64,000 nt of DNA from Candidatus Tisiphia endosymbiont of Beris chalybata (GCF_964026555.1 NZ_OZ032159.1:1364001-1428000), one strand, 5' to 3'; counted from the first letter of the stretch, positions 35,794 through 46,133 are shown. The notes: a model not told the origin generated them from the letters alone. A program made the numbers and translations.

Positions 35794-36544
35794 ATGCCAC
35801 GTAACTATAGTCAGAGCCATAGATATCATAATCCATCTTTTAGATCTTATACATCGCTTAAACAATCTAAAGCAATTCAAAAGCAAAACTCTCGGTATGA
35901 CAACAAAAAGACTGCAGAGTCCTTGGAACAACGTGACAATGAAATACAGCTTAACCAATCTATAGAGATTAAATCAGTAAAATATGCTTTTGGCATAATA
36001 TGTATTTTATGTAATAGTAATTTAGTATTGCCGGCCATAGCTACGGCTAATTCTATGCAAGCCAACAAAATCAGTGCTGGGGCATATCATAATGAACATA
36101 ATAAAGTGCAGGAACCATGTGCCGTTATAACTCACCCTTTTCATTTTACTGCCACTTCTTGTGCCGGTCTTGACCATGCAATAATTCAAGATTGTCTTGG
36201 TGCAGCTAGTAACAAAATGTTTCAACTAATGCACCCATACTTACCTACTGTCAAGCAAGAATGTATAGTGAGAAAAGGTCTCGATACCGAGCAATGGAAT
36301 AGTAACGCTACAGCAGGGGATCATAGATCTACAGGTAATAAAGGTAATAATATTATAACCTGTGAAATAAGGATTAGAGAAGGATACCAAAATCATCCAA
36401 AAGTTATTCAGCATGAGCTTGTGCATGCTTTCCATAATCAATATAGCCCGCATGGCCGTGGAGGTTGGAGTAGGCTCTTTGAAGAGCTGCCCCAATATAT
36501 TGCAGTATCTGATAACAAAGGATTGATACCAGATTCTTACTGTA

Positions 36545-37533
36545 ACGCCATGTTCGACTTTTTTTTAGCAGGTAACTAATTTTTCGAGTTGTGTTGGCAC
36601 AAGTTTTAAAGACTTTGTCAAAAATGTAGCAATAGTATGAGCAAGTAATTTTCTAGCGATGCGAGATTGTAGATGCCAGTAACTCTTAACTCTGATAGCA
36701 TTAATAGCAAAACGTTCTGTAAGCTGACCAATAACAGTTTCAATTAAACGACGAGTAGCAGTAATCCATTTAAGGAAATTCTTGGATCTATTATCCTTCA
36801 TATTCTTTTTTAAAGGTGTTTGTAAATCAATGTTTTTGGTGGCCAACTCATCTTTTAAATCCTGACCAAGATAGCCTTTATCGCCCAGTACCATGCCACT
36901 AATATTAGGAGACATTACTTGCAGAGCTTCACGTTCAGACCCATTAGCAGGAGTTATCATGAATCCAGCTATTCGACCTTCTTCATTAATTAATACGTGT
37001 CCTAGAAAACCGTAATAATAGCTATCTTTCGAAGCGCAGTACCCATAGTCAGCGTATTCCTTAAAACATCGCCCTCTCGTTGCTCGGGCCAAATTTATTA
37101 CAGGAATCGGTACCCCATCTATCATATGCAGATCTGATTTGCTTGCACTCTTAAACAAGTCGGCAAGCAGCATGTTCTTAATAGATAAAAGACCGCTACA
37201 TTGCTTCACATAAGACGGTCTACTCTTTAGATTGGGAAACCATTCTTGAAAATGACGTTTAAAATATTCCCATATCTGCTTGTCTTGGTGCAAACCGATA
37301 AATTCTCCCACCACTTCCATTGTTAATGCTTCCACGTCACTTAAGCAAGGTGGAAATCCTGCTTTCCTTACTTTGATATTTTTGGTTATTATAGTCATTT
37401 TTTCTTCTATGAAACAATACACAGTAATGATAAACTCTTCTAGGGTCATAGCTTCTTTCTCGATAATTGAACTATGACCTTATTAGGCTATCCTATTCTT
37501 TTGTCAATCTTAAAAAAAAGTCGAACATGGCGT
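36545..37533 (-). mobile_element. IS982-family insertion sequence, 989 bp, 7-bp target duplication
   Basis: Terminal inverted repeats ACGCCATGTTCGACTTTTTT at both ends (36545 onward and the complement ending 37533). The direct repeat TACTGTA occurs at 36538-36544 and 37534-37540. The 7-bp duplication and ~290-residue transposase fit IS982. Near-perfect ends suggest recent insertion. Confidence 0.92.
36565..37449 (-). CDS. IS982-family transposase
   Basis: 294 residues, apparently intact. Shows the family outline: CLSDVEALTMEVVGEF near 34-49, then HMIDGVPIPV (first Asp), YYYGFLGHVLINEEG, MVLGDKGYLGQDLKDEL (second Asp) and ATRRLIETVIGQLTERF (Glu). The start ATG at 37449 lies 84 bases inside the right end of the element. 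It is on the opposite strand to the gene it interrupts. Confidence 0.93.
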   Translation of the reverse strand: MTLEEFIITVYCFIEEKMTIITKNIKVRKAGFPPCLSDVEALTMEVVGEFIGLHQDKQIWEYFKRHFQEWFPNLKSRPSYVKQCSGLLSIKNMLLADLFKSASKSDLHMIDGVPIPVINLARATRGRCFKEYADYGYCASKDSYYYGFLGHVLINEEGRIAGFMITPANGSEREALQVMSPNISGMVLGDKGYLGQDLKDELATKNIDLQTPLKKNMKDNRSKNFLKWITATRRLIETVIGQLTERFAINAIRVKSYWHLQSRIARKLLAHTIATFLTKSLKLVPTQLEKLVTC

Positions 37534-39363
37534 TACTGTAAAGCTACACAGCGATATCATACAAATAATATGGGTAGTTTTGATGATATTTTACGCTCTA
37601 ATGAGAGCGTATATACTCTAGGTCCTGCTTATGTAGGCTATTTTGAGGCTACTCACCCAGGGTTAATAAGAGATCATATAATATGCGTGAGTAATAGCCG
37701 CGCAGAGTATAATAATTGTGACGTTAATCGTGACAAATGTCGTGATATGAATCAGCCTTTTAAAGAAGGCTGTTATAATGCTAGATCTGAATGTTATAGT
37801 AATCTAACCCAACCATGTACAGATGCTCGTAGCAGTTGTCACCAGCATAAAGAGAATGAACGTACATTATGTACAGCAGCGCGGGACCAATCAATGTTCG
37901 TCTTACAAACCTCAACGTTCATTATGTGAGGTAGCTTACCATAGCTGTGACCGGAAGATAATATCTTCATATTCAGAATGCTATAGTGATTATATACAAT
38001 GTGCTAACAGTTCTAAGATCGTTAATGATACCACTTGCAATGATAAATATAGTAACTGTATGAAGCAGAATGAGCCTGCTCAACTACATTGTGACGAAGA
38101 TAAGAAAAAATGCCTAACTCTAGTAGATGAAAAGTGTTTAACCCCTTTGCGAGAACGTTATAATACACAAGAATTTAATGAGTATTTAACAAATGGTTGT
38201 CAAGTTGATATTAACTTCCATAATATTGTTAAAGGCCCTAAATATTCTCTAGGAAATGAGCAAGTTATTCCTCCTATTCCCTCACCCACTAATTATGCTA
38301 AGATAACAACAAATCCAGTGATCCCTCAACTTATTACTACAACTACCTCTCCTACTAAACTCACTACCTCTAAAGTTTCTGCTCCTAATTCTATAACAAT
38401 AACCTGCGATAATAATGTAGAAAATTGCCGAGTTTCCTATTATCCACCTTTAAATAATAATGAAAAGATTATAGTTACCTTACAAAAACAAGGGCAGAGC
38501 AAACAGAAAATCCACTGTGATCCGGGGGTTACTGTGTGGGTCAATGATCAACATGATAATGTGATAGCAAATGGTATAAGCCCTGAGCAGGTGAAGTATT
38601 TAGAAAACATCAGATGTACGCAAAGCAAAGGCCACCAGCAGACCTCTCCTACGGTACCCAGTACTAGATCACCTGATACTGAAGCTGTTGCTGATATCCC
38701 CAATATTTTTAATAATCCCACTTACCGCACCCTACCTAATTCTTTAGCTTCTGATACAACTTTTGCTGCACAGAATAATGCTGCAGTGTCAACACCATCA
38801 GCTGACCCTGGGGATATATCCCGTAATATGCTTTTTAGTATATTTTCTATACTAGGGGTAGGGGTGGGGGCCCTACTGGCGGGGTGCGGATATTATATGT
38901 ACAGAAAGCGCGAACACAATAAAAAAACCGCTAATCGTGATCCAGAGAACAATATTACACATATCGAGGATCCCAGTAAAAAGACAAAAGATAAAAAATT
39001 ATATCATAGCCCTTATAGTAAGCCAATCAAGCAAAAGCCATATAGTAGTGTACAGAAAAAGCAAAAAGTTATAAACAAAAAGCAAGTAGAGGAGAGTGCT
39101 ACACTTGTGCTAGAGAATGTAGAGGATGAGGGGATTACAATAGAGCACAATGATGATAAGCTGGATCGAAAAGCAATGCTGCCACATCTTATAGCTGTCT
39201 TCCCAGCCCTCAACAATAATCTACAAGAGGAACGCGAAAATTATGGAGAGGGAGCCGGTATGTTTGTAGATGAGACGAATGATCACGCAGAGTTACCAGT
39301 TCCAATGGTAGGAGAGGGTAGTGATTTGCTCTAGGTTCCTTTACAGACTCTAAAACTGACGTG

Positions 39364-39409
39364 ATAATATTATTATTAAAATTATATTTAAAAATAATAA
39401 TAATATTAT
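39364..39409. terminator. 14-bp AT-only hairpin after the metalloprotease remnant
   Basis: ATAATATTATTATT (39364-39377) is the exact complement of AATAATAATATTAT (39396-39409), with an 18-base loop. It follows the stop codon at 39334 and precedes pta. Weak because it is composed only of A and T. Confidence 0.45.
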
Positions 39410-39543
39410 TTAACTATTAGTGCTAGATGGTGTCATTGGTATAAGATATAATAGTAAAGGTATGTTAAGAAAGATGCATGAAGTGAGGACACAGTAATAA
39501 TTAACCGGGCACCGATTAGAAGCTAACCATATCAAGAGAGGAA

Positions 39544-40575
39544 ATGATGCAGGAAGAACCTACCAATGAAATATTTTTAGATAATATGATATCTAAAAAA
39601 TTGGCTAACTCTCAATTAATAAATCACCAACACAATACTCCTGAATTTAAAAAAGCTTCTAAGAATTTTATAAAATTACTAGAAAAATCCAAGCAATTTA
39701 AACCTATAAAAACAGCGGTAGTGCATCCAACAGATAAAGAATCGTTGCTGGGAGCTATTAGAGCAGCGCAGCTGGAAGTTATTACCCCGATTTTAGTAGG
39801 TCCGAAGCAGAAAATTGAAACTATCGCCCAAGAGTGTGAGGTGAGTTTAGATAACTATCAACTTATTGACGTAGCGCATAGTCATGAGGCAGCAGCAAAA
39901 GCCGTGGAGCTGGCAAGTCAAGGGGAAGTGTACTCTTTAATGAAAGGCGCGTTACATACTGATGAATTAATGTCTGTAGTAGTAAGAGAATTACGGACCG
40001 AAAGGCGTATGAGTCATGCTTTTCTAATGTCAGTAGCCACCTTTTATAAGCCATTTATTATTACTGATGCGGCGATTAATATTCGTCCGAGCTTAGAAGA
40101 AAAGAAAGATATAATCCAAAATGCTGTTGATTTAATGCAAGCCTTAGCTATGCATGAAGAAGAAATTAAAGTTGCGGTGTTGTCAGCTGTTGAAACAGTT
40201 ACTTCAACTATTCCAGCTACTTTAGATGCGGCTGCTTTATCTAAAATGGCCGATAGAGGTCAAATTAAGAATGCTATAGTTGATGGTCCTCTTGCTTTTG
40301 ATAATGCCATATCCTTATATGCGGCTGAAGCAAAAGGTATTAAGTCAAAAGTTTCAGGTAATGCAGATATCTTAATGGCCCCAGATTTAGAGTCAGGTAA
40401 TATGCTAGCTAAGCAGTTAAAATATTTAGGAAATGCGCTTATGGCAGGTATAGTACTTGGAGCGCGTGTCCCCGTGATCTTAACTAGTCGTGCAGATCCT
40501 ATGGATATGCGAGTGATTTCTTGTGTTCTTGCTTCTTTTCTTTATAATGTTAAAACTAAAATATTGAAACCATAG
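39544..40575 (+). CDS. pta: Phosphate acetyltransferase (PTA/PTB family)
   Basis: Transfers acetyl between CoA and phosphate. 343 residues, a single PTA_PTB domain without the MaoC or regulatory domain found in longer versions. Recognised by HPTDKESLLGAIRAAQ, SLMKGALHTDELM, ERRMSHAFLM, ITDAAINI, SGNADILMAPDLESGNML and the C-terminal SRADP. GAGAGG lies upstream of the start. Acetate kinase follows after 9 bases, so the pair probably interconverts acetyl-CoA and acetate with ATP. Confidence 0.92.
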   Translation: MMQEEPTNEIFLDNMISKKLANSQLINHQHNTPEFKKASKNFIKLLEKSKQFKPIKTAVVHPTDKESLLGAIRAAQLEVITPILVGPKQKIETIAQECEVSLDNYQLIDVAHSHEAAAKAVELASQGEVYSLMKGALHTDELMSVVVRELRTERRMSHAFLMSVATFYKPFIITDAAINIRPSLEEKKDIIQNAVDLMQALAMHEEEIKVAVLSAVETVTSTIPATLDAAALSKMADRGQIKNAIVDGPLAFDNAISLYAAEAKGIKSKVSGNADILMAPDLESGNMLAKQLKYLGNALMAGIVLGARVPVILTSRADPMDMRVISCVLASFLYNVKTKILKP

Positions 40576-40584
40576 TAAGGCATT

Positions 40585-41766
40585 ATGCAAGAAGTAGTAT
40601 TAACAGTTAATGCGGGATCATCGACCTTAAAAATTGCTATATTTACTATTCATGGTAAAGAAATTAGAGATTGTCTTTATAGAATTTTATTAGAAGTTTT
40701 AGATAATAAATTATTATTTCATGTAAATAATGGCAAAAACTCATATCAAGTGGATACCAAGCCTGTAGAAGATGATATAATGAGTTTGATGATTAATAGC
40801 TTTGAGAGTTGGTGGGAAGGAATAAAAGGAGATTTAAATTTACTTGCTATTGGGCACCGTATTGTTCATGGGGGAAGAGTTTTTACTAAGCCCATCCTAG
40901 TAGACCAGCAAGTGATTGAGCAGCTAATAAGCCTAATACCATTAGATCCCCTTCATCTGCCATATAATCTGCAAGCATTAAACCTATTTCAAGAGAAATA
41001 TAACCAACAAAATCATATTGTTTGTTTTGATACGGCTTTCCATACTTCACAGTCTCGTTTAGCTAAGTCCTTTGCCTTACCTAAAGAGTTTTATGAGGAG
41101 GGAGTATATCGGTATGGATTTCATGGGTTATCTTACCAATGGATTACTCAAAACTTTAGAAAGCTGATAGGGCACGAATTGCCCAAACGCACTATAATAG
41201 GTCATCTAGGTAATGGTGCTAGTATGTGTGCTATCTACGAGGGCAGAAGTATAGCTACTAGTATGGGTTTTAGTGTCATAGAAGGTTTAATGATGGGGAC
41301 TCGTTGTGGTTCTATCGATCCTGGGGTAATATTATATCTTTTAGATAATAAAAAAATGTCTCCTAAGCAAATAGAAACATTATTATATCGCCAATCAGGA
41401 TTATTTGGGGTCTCTGGTGAAAGTGCCGATATAAGGACCTTATTATCAATTAACGACCCTGAGGCAAAATTTGCGATCGAACTTTTTATTTATAGAATAC
41501 AGTTAGAAATTGGGCGCTTGTGTGCCGCACTTCAAGGTTTAGATAGTTTAGTTTTTACCGCGGGGATTGGAGAAAATTCAGCGATAATTCGCCATCTAAT
41601 TATTACAGGATTAGAGTGGCTTGGAATTACCATAGATGAGAGAAAAAATCAAGAAAATCAGTATTGTATTAGTAGAGAAGATAGTAAAGTTAAAATATTC
41701 ATTATTCCTACTAATGAAGAAGGAGTAATAGCACAAGATGTTATAGATGTTTTACATGATAAATGA
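40585..41766 (+). CDS. ackA: Acetate kinase
   Basis: 393 residues, ASKHA fold: N-terminal VNAGSSTLKIAIF, GHRIVHGG, FDTAFH, YRYGFHGLS, GHLGNGASMCAI and FTAGIGENS. Converts acetyl phosphate plus ADP to acetate plus ATP, or the reverse. It forms a two-gene unit with pta. A PE-F element begins directly at its stop codon. Confidence 0.95.
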   Translation: MQEVVLTVNAGSSTLKIAIFTIHGKEIRDCLYRILLEVLDNKLLFHVNNGKNSYQVDTKPVEDDIMSLMINSFESWWEGIKGDLNLLAIGHRIVHGGRVFTKPILVDQQVIEQLISLIPLDPLHLPYNLQALNLFQEKYNQQNHIVCFDTAFHTSQSRLAKSFALPKEFYEEGVYRYGFHGLSYQWITQNFRKLIGHELPKRTIIGHLGNGASMCAIYEGRSIATSMGFSVIEGLMMGTRCGSIDPGVILYLLDNKKMSPKQIETLLYRQSGLFGVSGESADIRTLLSINDPEAKFAIELFIYRIQLEIGRLCAALQGLDSLVFTAGIGENSAIIRHLIITGLEWLGITIDERKNQENQYCISREDSKVKIFIIPTNEEGVIAQDVIDVLHDK

Positions 41767-41867
41767 TATATTCCTCTGATATAAATTTGCATGCGTCGTT
41801 GCTCAAATAGTATTATCTATAGGATCTATCATCGCGTCTAGCAGCAAAATCATCGGAAGAGGAATAT
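41767..41867 (-). repeat. PE-F copy between ackA and murJ
   Basis: 101 bp, TATATTCCTCTGATATAAAT to CATCGGAAGAGGAATATTA. It starts at the first base after the ackA TGA. Confidence 0.8.
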
Positions 41868-41909
41868 TATGTATATACTCTTAGGTTTTATAGGGAGACA
41901 AAATTTTTT

Positions 41910-43418
41910 GTGGCATTGTTGCGATCAAGTCTTATAGTTGCGTTTTTTACGCTAGTTTCCCGAATATTTGGCCTTGCTAGGGAATTATTTATTGCGTCAT
42001 TATTTGGAGCTGGCAGTATAGCCGATAGTGTGAATGTAGCTTTTAAATTTCCTAATTTATTTAGGCGAATTTTTGGGGAAGGCGCTTTATCGGTGGTGTT
42101 TGTTCCTATCTTCAATGCCAAGCTTTTAGAATCTCCTGTAGCAGCACGCTATTTTACTGGGGCAATTTTTACTATCTTACTAATTACCTTAATAATAATA
42201 GTAATATTAATGCAAGTGTTTATGCCTTCATTAATGTTTATTATGGCGCCGGGTTTTTATGAAGATGTAGAAAAATTTAACTTAACAGTCACTTTGTGTC
42301 GCATTACTGTTCCTTATCTAATTTTTATCTCCATTACTGCTTTATTAGGAGGGGTTTTAAATTCACTTAGAAGGTTTGCAGCTTTTGCCTTCTCACCAAT
42401 TATTTTAAGCGTTTCTGTTATAGTGATTACAGTATTATTGCAACAACAAGTAGAAGCCCCGATATCGGTATGTATATCGTTATTAGGGGCGGGCATATTG
42501 CAAGTGATATTTATGTTTTGTTGTATTATTAAGGGAGGGTTATCTTTTCCATTAATATTTGCTCCTTTTGATCAAGATGTGAAAAAATTTTTATTCAATA
42601 TGGGCCCCGCAACTATTAGTTCAGGAGTGCAGCAGCTGAACATATTTATATCGCAATCAATAGCTAGCTTTATCGAAGGAGCTATCTCAATCTTAACTTA
42701 TGCAGATAGAATATATCAATTTCCTTTGTCGATAATCGGGGTAACTTTTAGTACGATATTATTACCAGAATTATCTCAATCCTACCGTCAAAATAATTTA
42801 GTAAGAATAACCAAGATTCAAAACAATGCTATTAAAATAGGCCTGTTACTATCTTTGCCGGCTAGCTGCGGTATCATAGTACTATCGCAACCAATTATTC
42901 ATATAATATATGAGAGAGGGGCCTTTATCTACGAAGATACAGTTAAAACAGCGGAGGCTATTTCTGTTTTTGCTTTAGGTTTACCGGCCTTTATATTTAC
43001 CAAAATTTTAATGCCTATTTTTTATGCTAATCAGGATACTAAAACCCCTCTAAAAGTTACTGTATATTCTTTGTCGCTTAACACTATATTAAATGTTATA
43101 TTAATGATACCATTCGGTCATATTGGCATCGCCCTTGGTTCATCTATAGCTGCTTGGTATAACGTATATCTATTATATATATATACTAAGCAATATAGAC
43201 ATTTTTCTCTTGATTTAGCCCTCTGTTTTTTTACAGTAAAAACCTTACTCGCTTGTATGATGATGATGATAGTAATTTTAGTCATTAAACATTATTGCTT
43301 TTCCTATTATTTCTCTCACTTATTATGGGTCAAAACCTTTATGTTAGCAGTCACTATATTATGTGGAATAGTAATATATTTTGCAGTAATTTTTTGTCTT
43401 AAACTCTATCCTAAATGA
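41910..43418 (+). CDS. murJ: Lipid II flippase MurJ
   Basis: 502 residues with about 13-14 membrane helices, MOP superfamily. The start VALLRSSLIVAFFTLVSRIFGLARE, the following NVAFKFPNLFRRIFGEGAL and YFAxD-like later segment IMPIFYANQDTKTPLKV are typical of MurJ/MviN. It moves lipid II across the inner membrane. GTG start, with AGGGAGA 10-16 bases upstream. murA at 21.7 kb makes an early precursor of the same pathway. Confidence 0.94.
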   Translation: MALLRSSLIVAFFTLVSRIFGLARELFIASLFGAGSIADSVNVAFKFPNLFRRIFGEGALSVVFVPIFNAKLLESPVAARYFTGAIFTILLITLIIIVILMQVFMPSLMFIMAPGFYEDVEKFNLTVTLCRITVPYLIFISITALLGGVLNSLRRFAAFAFSPIILSVSVIVITVLLQQQVEAPISVCISLLGAGILQVIFMFCCIIKGGLSFPLIFAPFDQDVKKFLFNMGPATISSGVQQLNIFISQSIASFIEGAISILTYADRIYQFPLSIIGVTFSTILLPELSQSYRQNNLVRITKIQNNAIKIGLLLSLPASCGIIVLSQPIIHIIYERGAFIYEDTVKTAEAISVFALGLPAFIFTKILMPIFYANQDTKTPLKVTVYSLSLNTILNVILMIPFGHIGIALGSSIAAWYNVYLLYIYTKQYRHFSLDLALCFFTVKTLLACMMMMIVILVIKHYCFSYYFSHLLWVKTFMLAVTILCGIVIYFAVIFCLKLYPK

Positions 43419-43440
43419 TAAAATAATTTATACCTTTTGT

Positions 43441-43502
43441 GGTGCTCAGCTTCGTTTTTCCTAAAAATCCCTTAACTATTTTCCACTTATGCAGGAAGTC
43501 TA
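43441..43502 (+). repeat. PE-B half copy B6
   Basis: Only the right half (GGTGCTCAGCTTCGTTTTTC through CCACTTATGCAGGAAGTCTA). The left half and core are missing. Confidence 0.8.
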
Positions 43503-43635
43503 ATTTTCATCCTTTATTTTTAAATCTAATTCTATAAAATATTTGCGCATACAACAATTTTTTATTTAAATAGCATTAAAATATCAAAATTTTAAATAAA
43601 AAGATAAAATCTATAAGTAGTCCTCTTATCTTTTG

Positions 43636-43664
43636 TTGACAATTACTCAGAAAAAGTTTAGCAT
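43636..43664 (+). promoter_or_regulatory. Candidate promoter of the cold-shock gene
   Basis: TTGACA at 43636-43641, a 17-base gap, then TAGCAT at 43659-43664. Transcription from here would give a leader of roughly 120 bases before the csp ATG. Long leaders are typical of cold-shock mRNAs. Confidence 0.45.
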
Positions 43665-43793
43665 GGCACTTGAGTTTAATAATTAACTCTTTAATAGTAG
43701 TGAAAGCCTTGTAAATATTAATTATCTGGTTTAATTTCTACGAAGAGTTTCAAGTTAAGTTCAGATAAGTAAACTCTATACTAAAAGGTTTTT

Positions 43794-44006
43794 ATGACTA
43801 CTAAAGTAGGTAAGGTTAAATGGTATAATCCAACCAAAGGTTTTGGTTTTATTGAGCCAGATGATGGAGGAAATGATATTTTCGTCCATGTAACAGCTTT
43901 AGAACGTGCTGGGATCTCTACCTTAAATGAAGGACAGCGTGTTGGTTTTGACCTCGAAGAAAGCAAGGGAAAAATCTCGGCTGTTAACCTGCAACAAATA
44001 AAATAA
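43794..44006 (+). CDS. cspA: Cold-shock domain protein
   Basis: 70 residues, a single OB-fold. RNP1 is KGFGFIEP and RNP2 is DIFVHV, both needed for binding single-stranded RNA or DNA. Starts [15 protein letters not shown], the standard CspA beginning. The gene stands alone, with ~290 bases of repeat-free leader and a possible TTGACA promoter. It probably acts as an RNA chaperone, like RhlE-type helicases such as the next gene. Confidence 0.95.
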   Translation: MTTKVGKVKWYNPTKGFGFIEPDDGGNDIFVHVTALERAGISTLNEGQRVGFDLEESKGKISAVNLQQIK

Positions 44007-44569
44007 TATTTATTTTAAAACTGCAACCAACTACTCAAAATTTATGAGTGGTTATCAAACTAGTGAATTTTGGGTAGTATCATCTTTCTTATGCCCCGTG
44101 TGTTATCTTTATGGCTCAGTGTTTTACTATAAATGTAGCTATCATTTGTTTTATTTGAGGTTATATTCATTATTTAGAAACACAGAGAGGCTAGTCTTAA
44201 GGAACGTATAAAAACTTTGTTTTTTTATAAGCGCATTTATTAAATATAACTTATACCACTTCCTTCTTTAGCAATCTTTTAAACGGCCAGTTACTATATA
44301 CTCGGATTACTGATGCGAATTGGCTTTTGCAAATAACAGATAAATGGATATGCAATATGTGTATATGCTAAGCGTCTGATATTTTCAAATACAATTCCCT
44401 TTATGAAGAATAATGATAGTAATGTGAATTGTCTCTAAACTATATTGATCCTTATTTTGAAGTATATTAGAAACATGTTACGCATAGGAGAAATTAGGAT
44501 ATAAGAAATTAGGTCTTTATGCCAAATTGTACTAATGCGGGTAATTAGGCAGAAAAACCTAATAGAATT
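44007..44569. other. Intergenic stretch, no gene seen
   Basis: About 560 AT-rich bases. CAACTACTCA/TGAGTGGTT (44029-44056) and CTACTCAAAATT/AATTTTGGGTAG may form a csp terminator, both imperfect. No tRNA or convincing reading frame. Confidence 0.55.
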
Positions 44570-44698
44570 TATACTCTTCGTCTTGTAAAGAGTTGTTTTT
44601 TCATTTTACCAGGGATTTGTGTGCTCACGTACTGACATGTACGCTGTGCGCGCTCACCACTTATAATAAAATGAGGGCTCTTGAAATCCATTGAGTAT
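44570..44698 (+). repeat. PE-C copy C8
   Basis: TATACTCTTCGTCTTGTAAA to TTGAAATCCATTGAGTATG, core GCTCACGTACTGACATGTACGC. It ends 48 bases before the helicase ATG. Confidence 0.75.
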
Positions 44699-44745
44699 GC
44701 TATAGAAATTTGTTTTTAATTAAAGATAAAAATATTGGATTTATA

Positions 44746-45978
44746 ATGAAAAGTTTTAATTTACCAGAAGAAATAATATTCTCGTTAGAGAAAATGAAGA
44801 TAACCTCCCCAACTGAAATTCAAAAAGAGGCAATACCAATTGCTATGCAAGGTGAAGATATTTTGGCATCTAGCCAAACCGGCTCTGGCAAAACCCTTGC
44901 CTATTTATTGCCTATAGTTACTTCCTATCTTAACACTAAAACTATGTCACTAGTGCTTGTGCCCACTAGAGAATTAGCTACTCAAGTGCAGGATACCCTT
45001 GCTAAAGTAACTGCTAAAATTAAGCTCCCTACTGCAGTTTTAATAGGAGGGCAACCAATGTATAAACAATTTGCGCAATTAAGAGCGAATCCTAAGGTAG
45101 TAATTGGGACGCCTGGTCGTATTATCGATCATTTGCTACGTGGTACTTTAAAATTAGATACTACTGGGCTTGTAGTGCTTGATGAAATGGATAGAATGCT
45201 TGACATGGGTATGAAAGAACAATTAGAAGAAATTAATAAATATATAGCGACAAAAAGGCAGGTTTTAATGTTTTCTGCAACTATGCCAAAACATATTATT
45301 GAATTATCTAAAAAGTATGTAGTTAACCCTAAACGTATTACTATTGGCTCCACTACTAAAGCGGCCTCTCAAATTACGCAAGAAACTTTACGTCTTACCG
45401 ATAAAGAAAAATTTGCTGAGCTAATAAAACAATTAAATGCAAGAAGTGGCTCTATAATTATCTTTGTTAAAACTAAACGTGGTGCTGAACAGCTTGCAAA
45501 AATGCTGAAAATTGAAGATCATAAAGCTGAAGCGATCCATGGAGATTTATCGCAAGGCAGGCGCGAACGGGTTATTTCATCATTTCGTGCTTCTAGACAT
45601 AGAATTATGGTAGCAACCGATGTCGCCTCCCGGGGCTTAGATATTCCTCATACCCAGCATGTGATCAATTATGATTTACCTATGTGTCCAGAAGATTACT
45701 TGCATCGTATAGGGAGAACAGGTAGAGCAGGGGCAACAGGGGCTGCCTTGTCCTTCATTTCTCCTGAAGATAGTATTAGATGGAAAGCGATTGATCGCCT
45801 CATAAATCAAGGAGAAACAACCTTAAGAAAAGATATGATGGGAGATAAAAATCGTAAAAGGGTATTTAATAGTAATAAGGTAGGAGCAGAAAAAAGAGGT
45901 TACTTTTCTTATAAAAATAATCGTGATGGCGATAAAAAACCTTATGAGTCTCGTCGTCGTCCTAGCAAAGTATCATAA
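44746..45978 (+). CDS. rhlE: DEAD-box RNA helicase, RhlE-like, with DEMD in motif II
   Basis: 410 residues (ATG at 44746; a TTG at 44710 would add 12). Q motif FNLPEEI...SPTEIQ, motif I ASSQTGSGKT (~41-50), PTRELA, GTPGR, motif II DEMD (146-149) where the family has DEAD, SAT, then HGDLSQGRRERV, ATDVASRGLDIP and HRIGRTGRAG. Unwinds short RNA duplexes, probably in ribosome assembly or RNA decay. The basic tail (KRVFNSNK...RRRPSK) is typical of RhlE. The change of Ala to Met in motif II leaves both acidic residues in place. Confidence 0.9.
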   Translation: MKSFNLPEEIIFSLEKMKITSPTEIQKEAIPIAMQGEDILASSQTGSGKTLAYLLPIVTSYLNTKTMSLVLVPTRELATQVQDTLAKVTAKIKLPTAVLIGGQPMYKQFAQLRANPKVVIGTPGRIIDHLLRGTLKLDTTGLVVLDEMDRMLDMGMKEQLEEINKYIATKRQVLMFSATMPKHIIELSKKYVVNPKRITIGSTTKAASQITQETLRLTDKEKFAELIKQLNARSGSIIIFVKTKRGAEQLAKMLKIEDHKAEAIHGDLSQGRRERVISSFRASRHRIMVATDVASRGLDIPHTQHVINYDLPMCPEDYLHRIGRTGRAGATGAALSFISPEDSIRWKAIDRLINQGETTLRKDMMGDKNRKRVFNSNKVGAEKRGYFSYKNNRDGDKKPYESRRRPSKVS

Positions 45979-45988
45979 AAGATACAAT

Positions 45989-46133
45989 GGGCTTCCTGCA
46001 TAAGTTGATCTAGTTGGTGATTTTGTGGTCAAAACTTTCCTCTGCTCCTCATGCACATTTGAGTACACAGTGCGGCGAGGCTTCGTTTTTTCTAAAAACC
46101 CCGAGTGCTTTTTCGATTTATGCAGGAAGTCTA
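45989..46133 (+). repeat. PE-B copy B7
   Basis: GGCTTCCTGCATAAGTTGAT to GATTTATGCAGGAAGTCTA. The core CCTCATGCACATTTGAGTACAC is degraded. On the minus strand it reads GFLEKTKPRRTVYSNVHEEQ, similar in layout to the PE-A peptide. Confidence 0.8.

Larger units (their letters stand above)
35794..39334 (+). pseudogene. Cys-rich zinc-metalloprotease gene split by IS982-family insertion and a frameshift
   Basis: First part 35794-36544; the rest runs from 37541. Removing the IS and one copy of TACTGTA joins ...LIPDSYC to KATQRYHTNN in frame. A further +1 shift near 37885-37900 separates ...CTAARDQ from CSSYKPQRSLCEV; the total length (2545 bases) is one base over 848 codons, as a one-base insertion predicts. 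The intact protein would be ~847 residues: an N-terminal basic region, a hydrophobic segment (~62-84), a zinc site HELVH (207-211) with FEELPQY after it, a long Cys-rich region with regularly spaced Cys, a Thr/Pro linker, a membrane helix (MLFSIFSILGVGVGALLAGC) and a charged tail. Probably a surface protease; substrate unknown. Confidence 0.8.
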
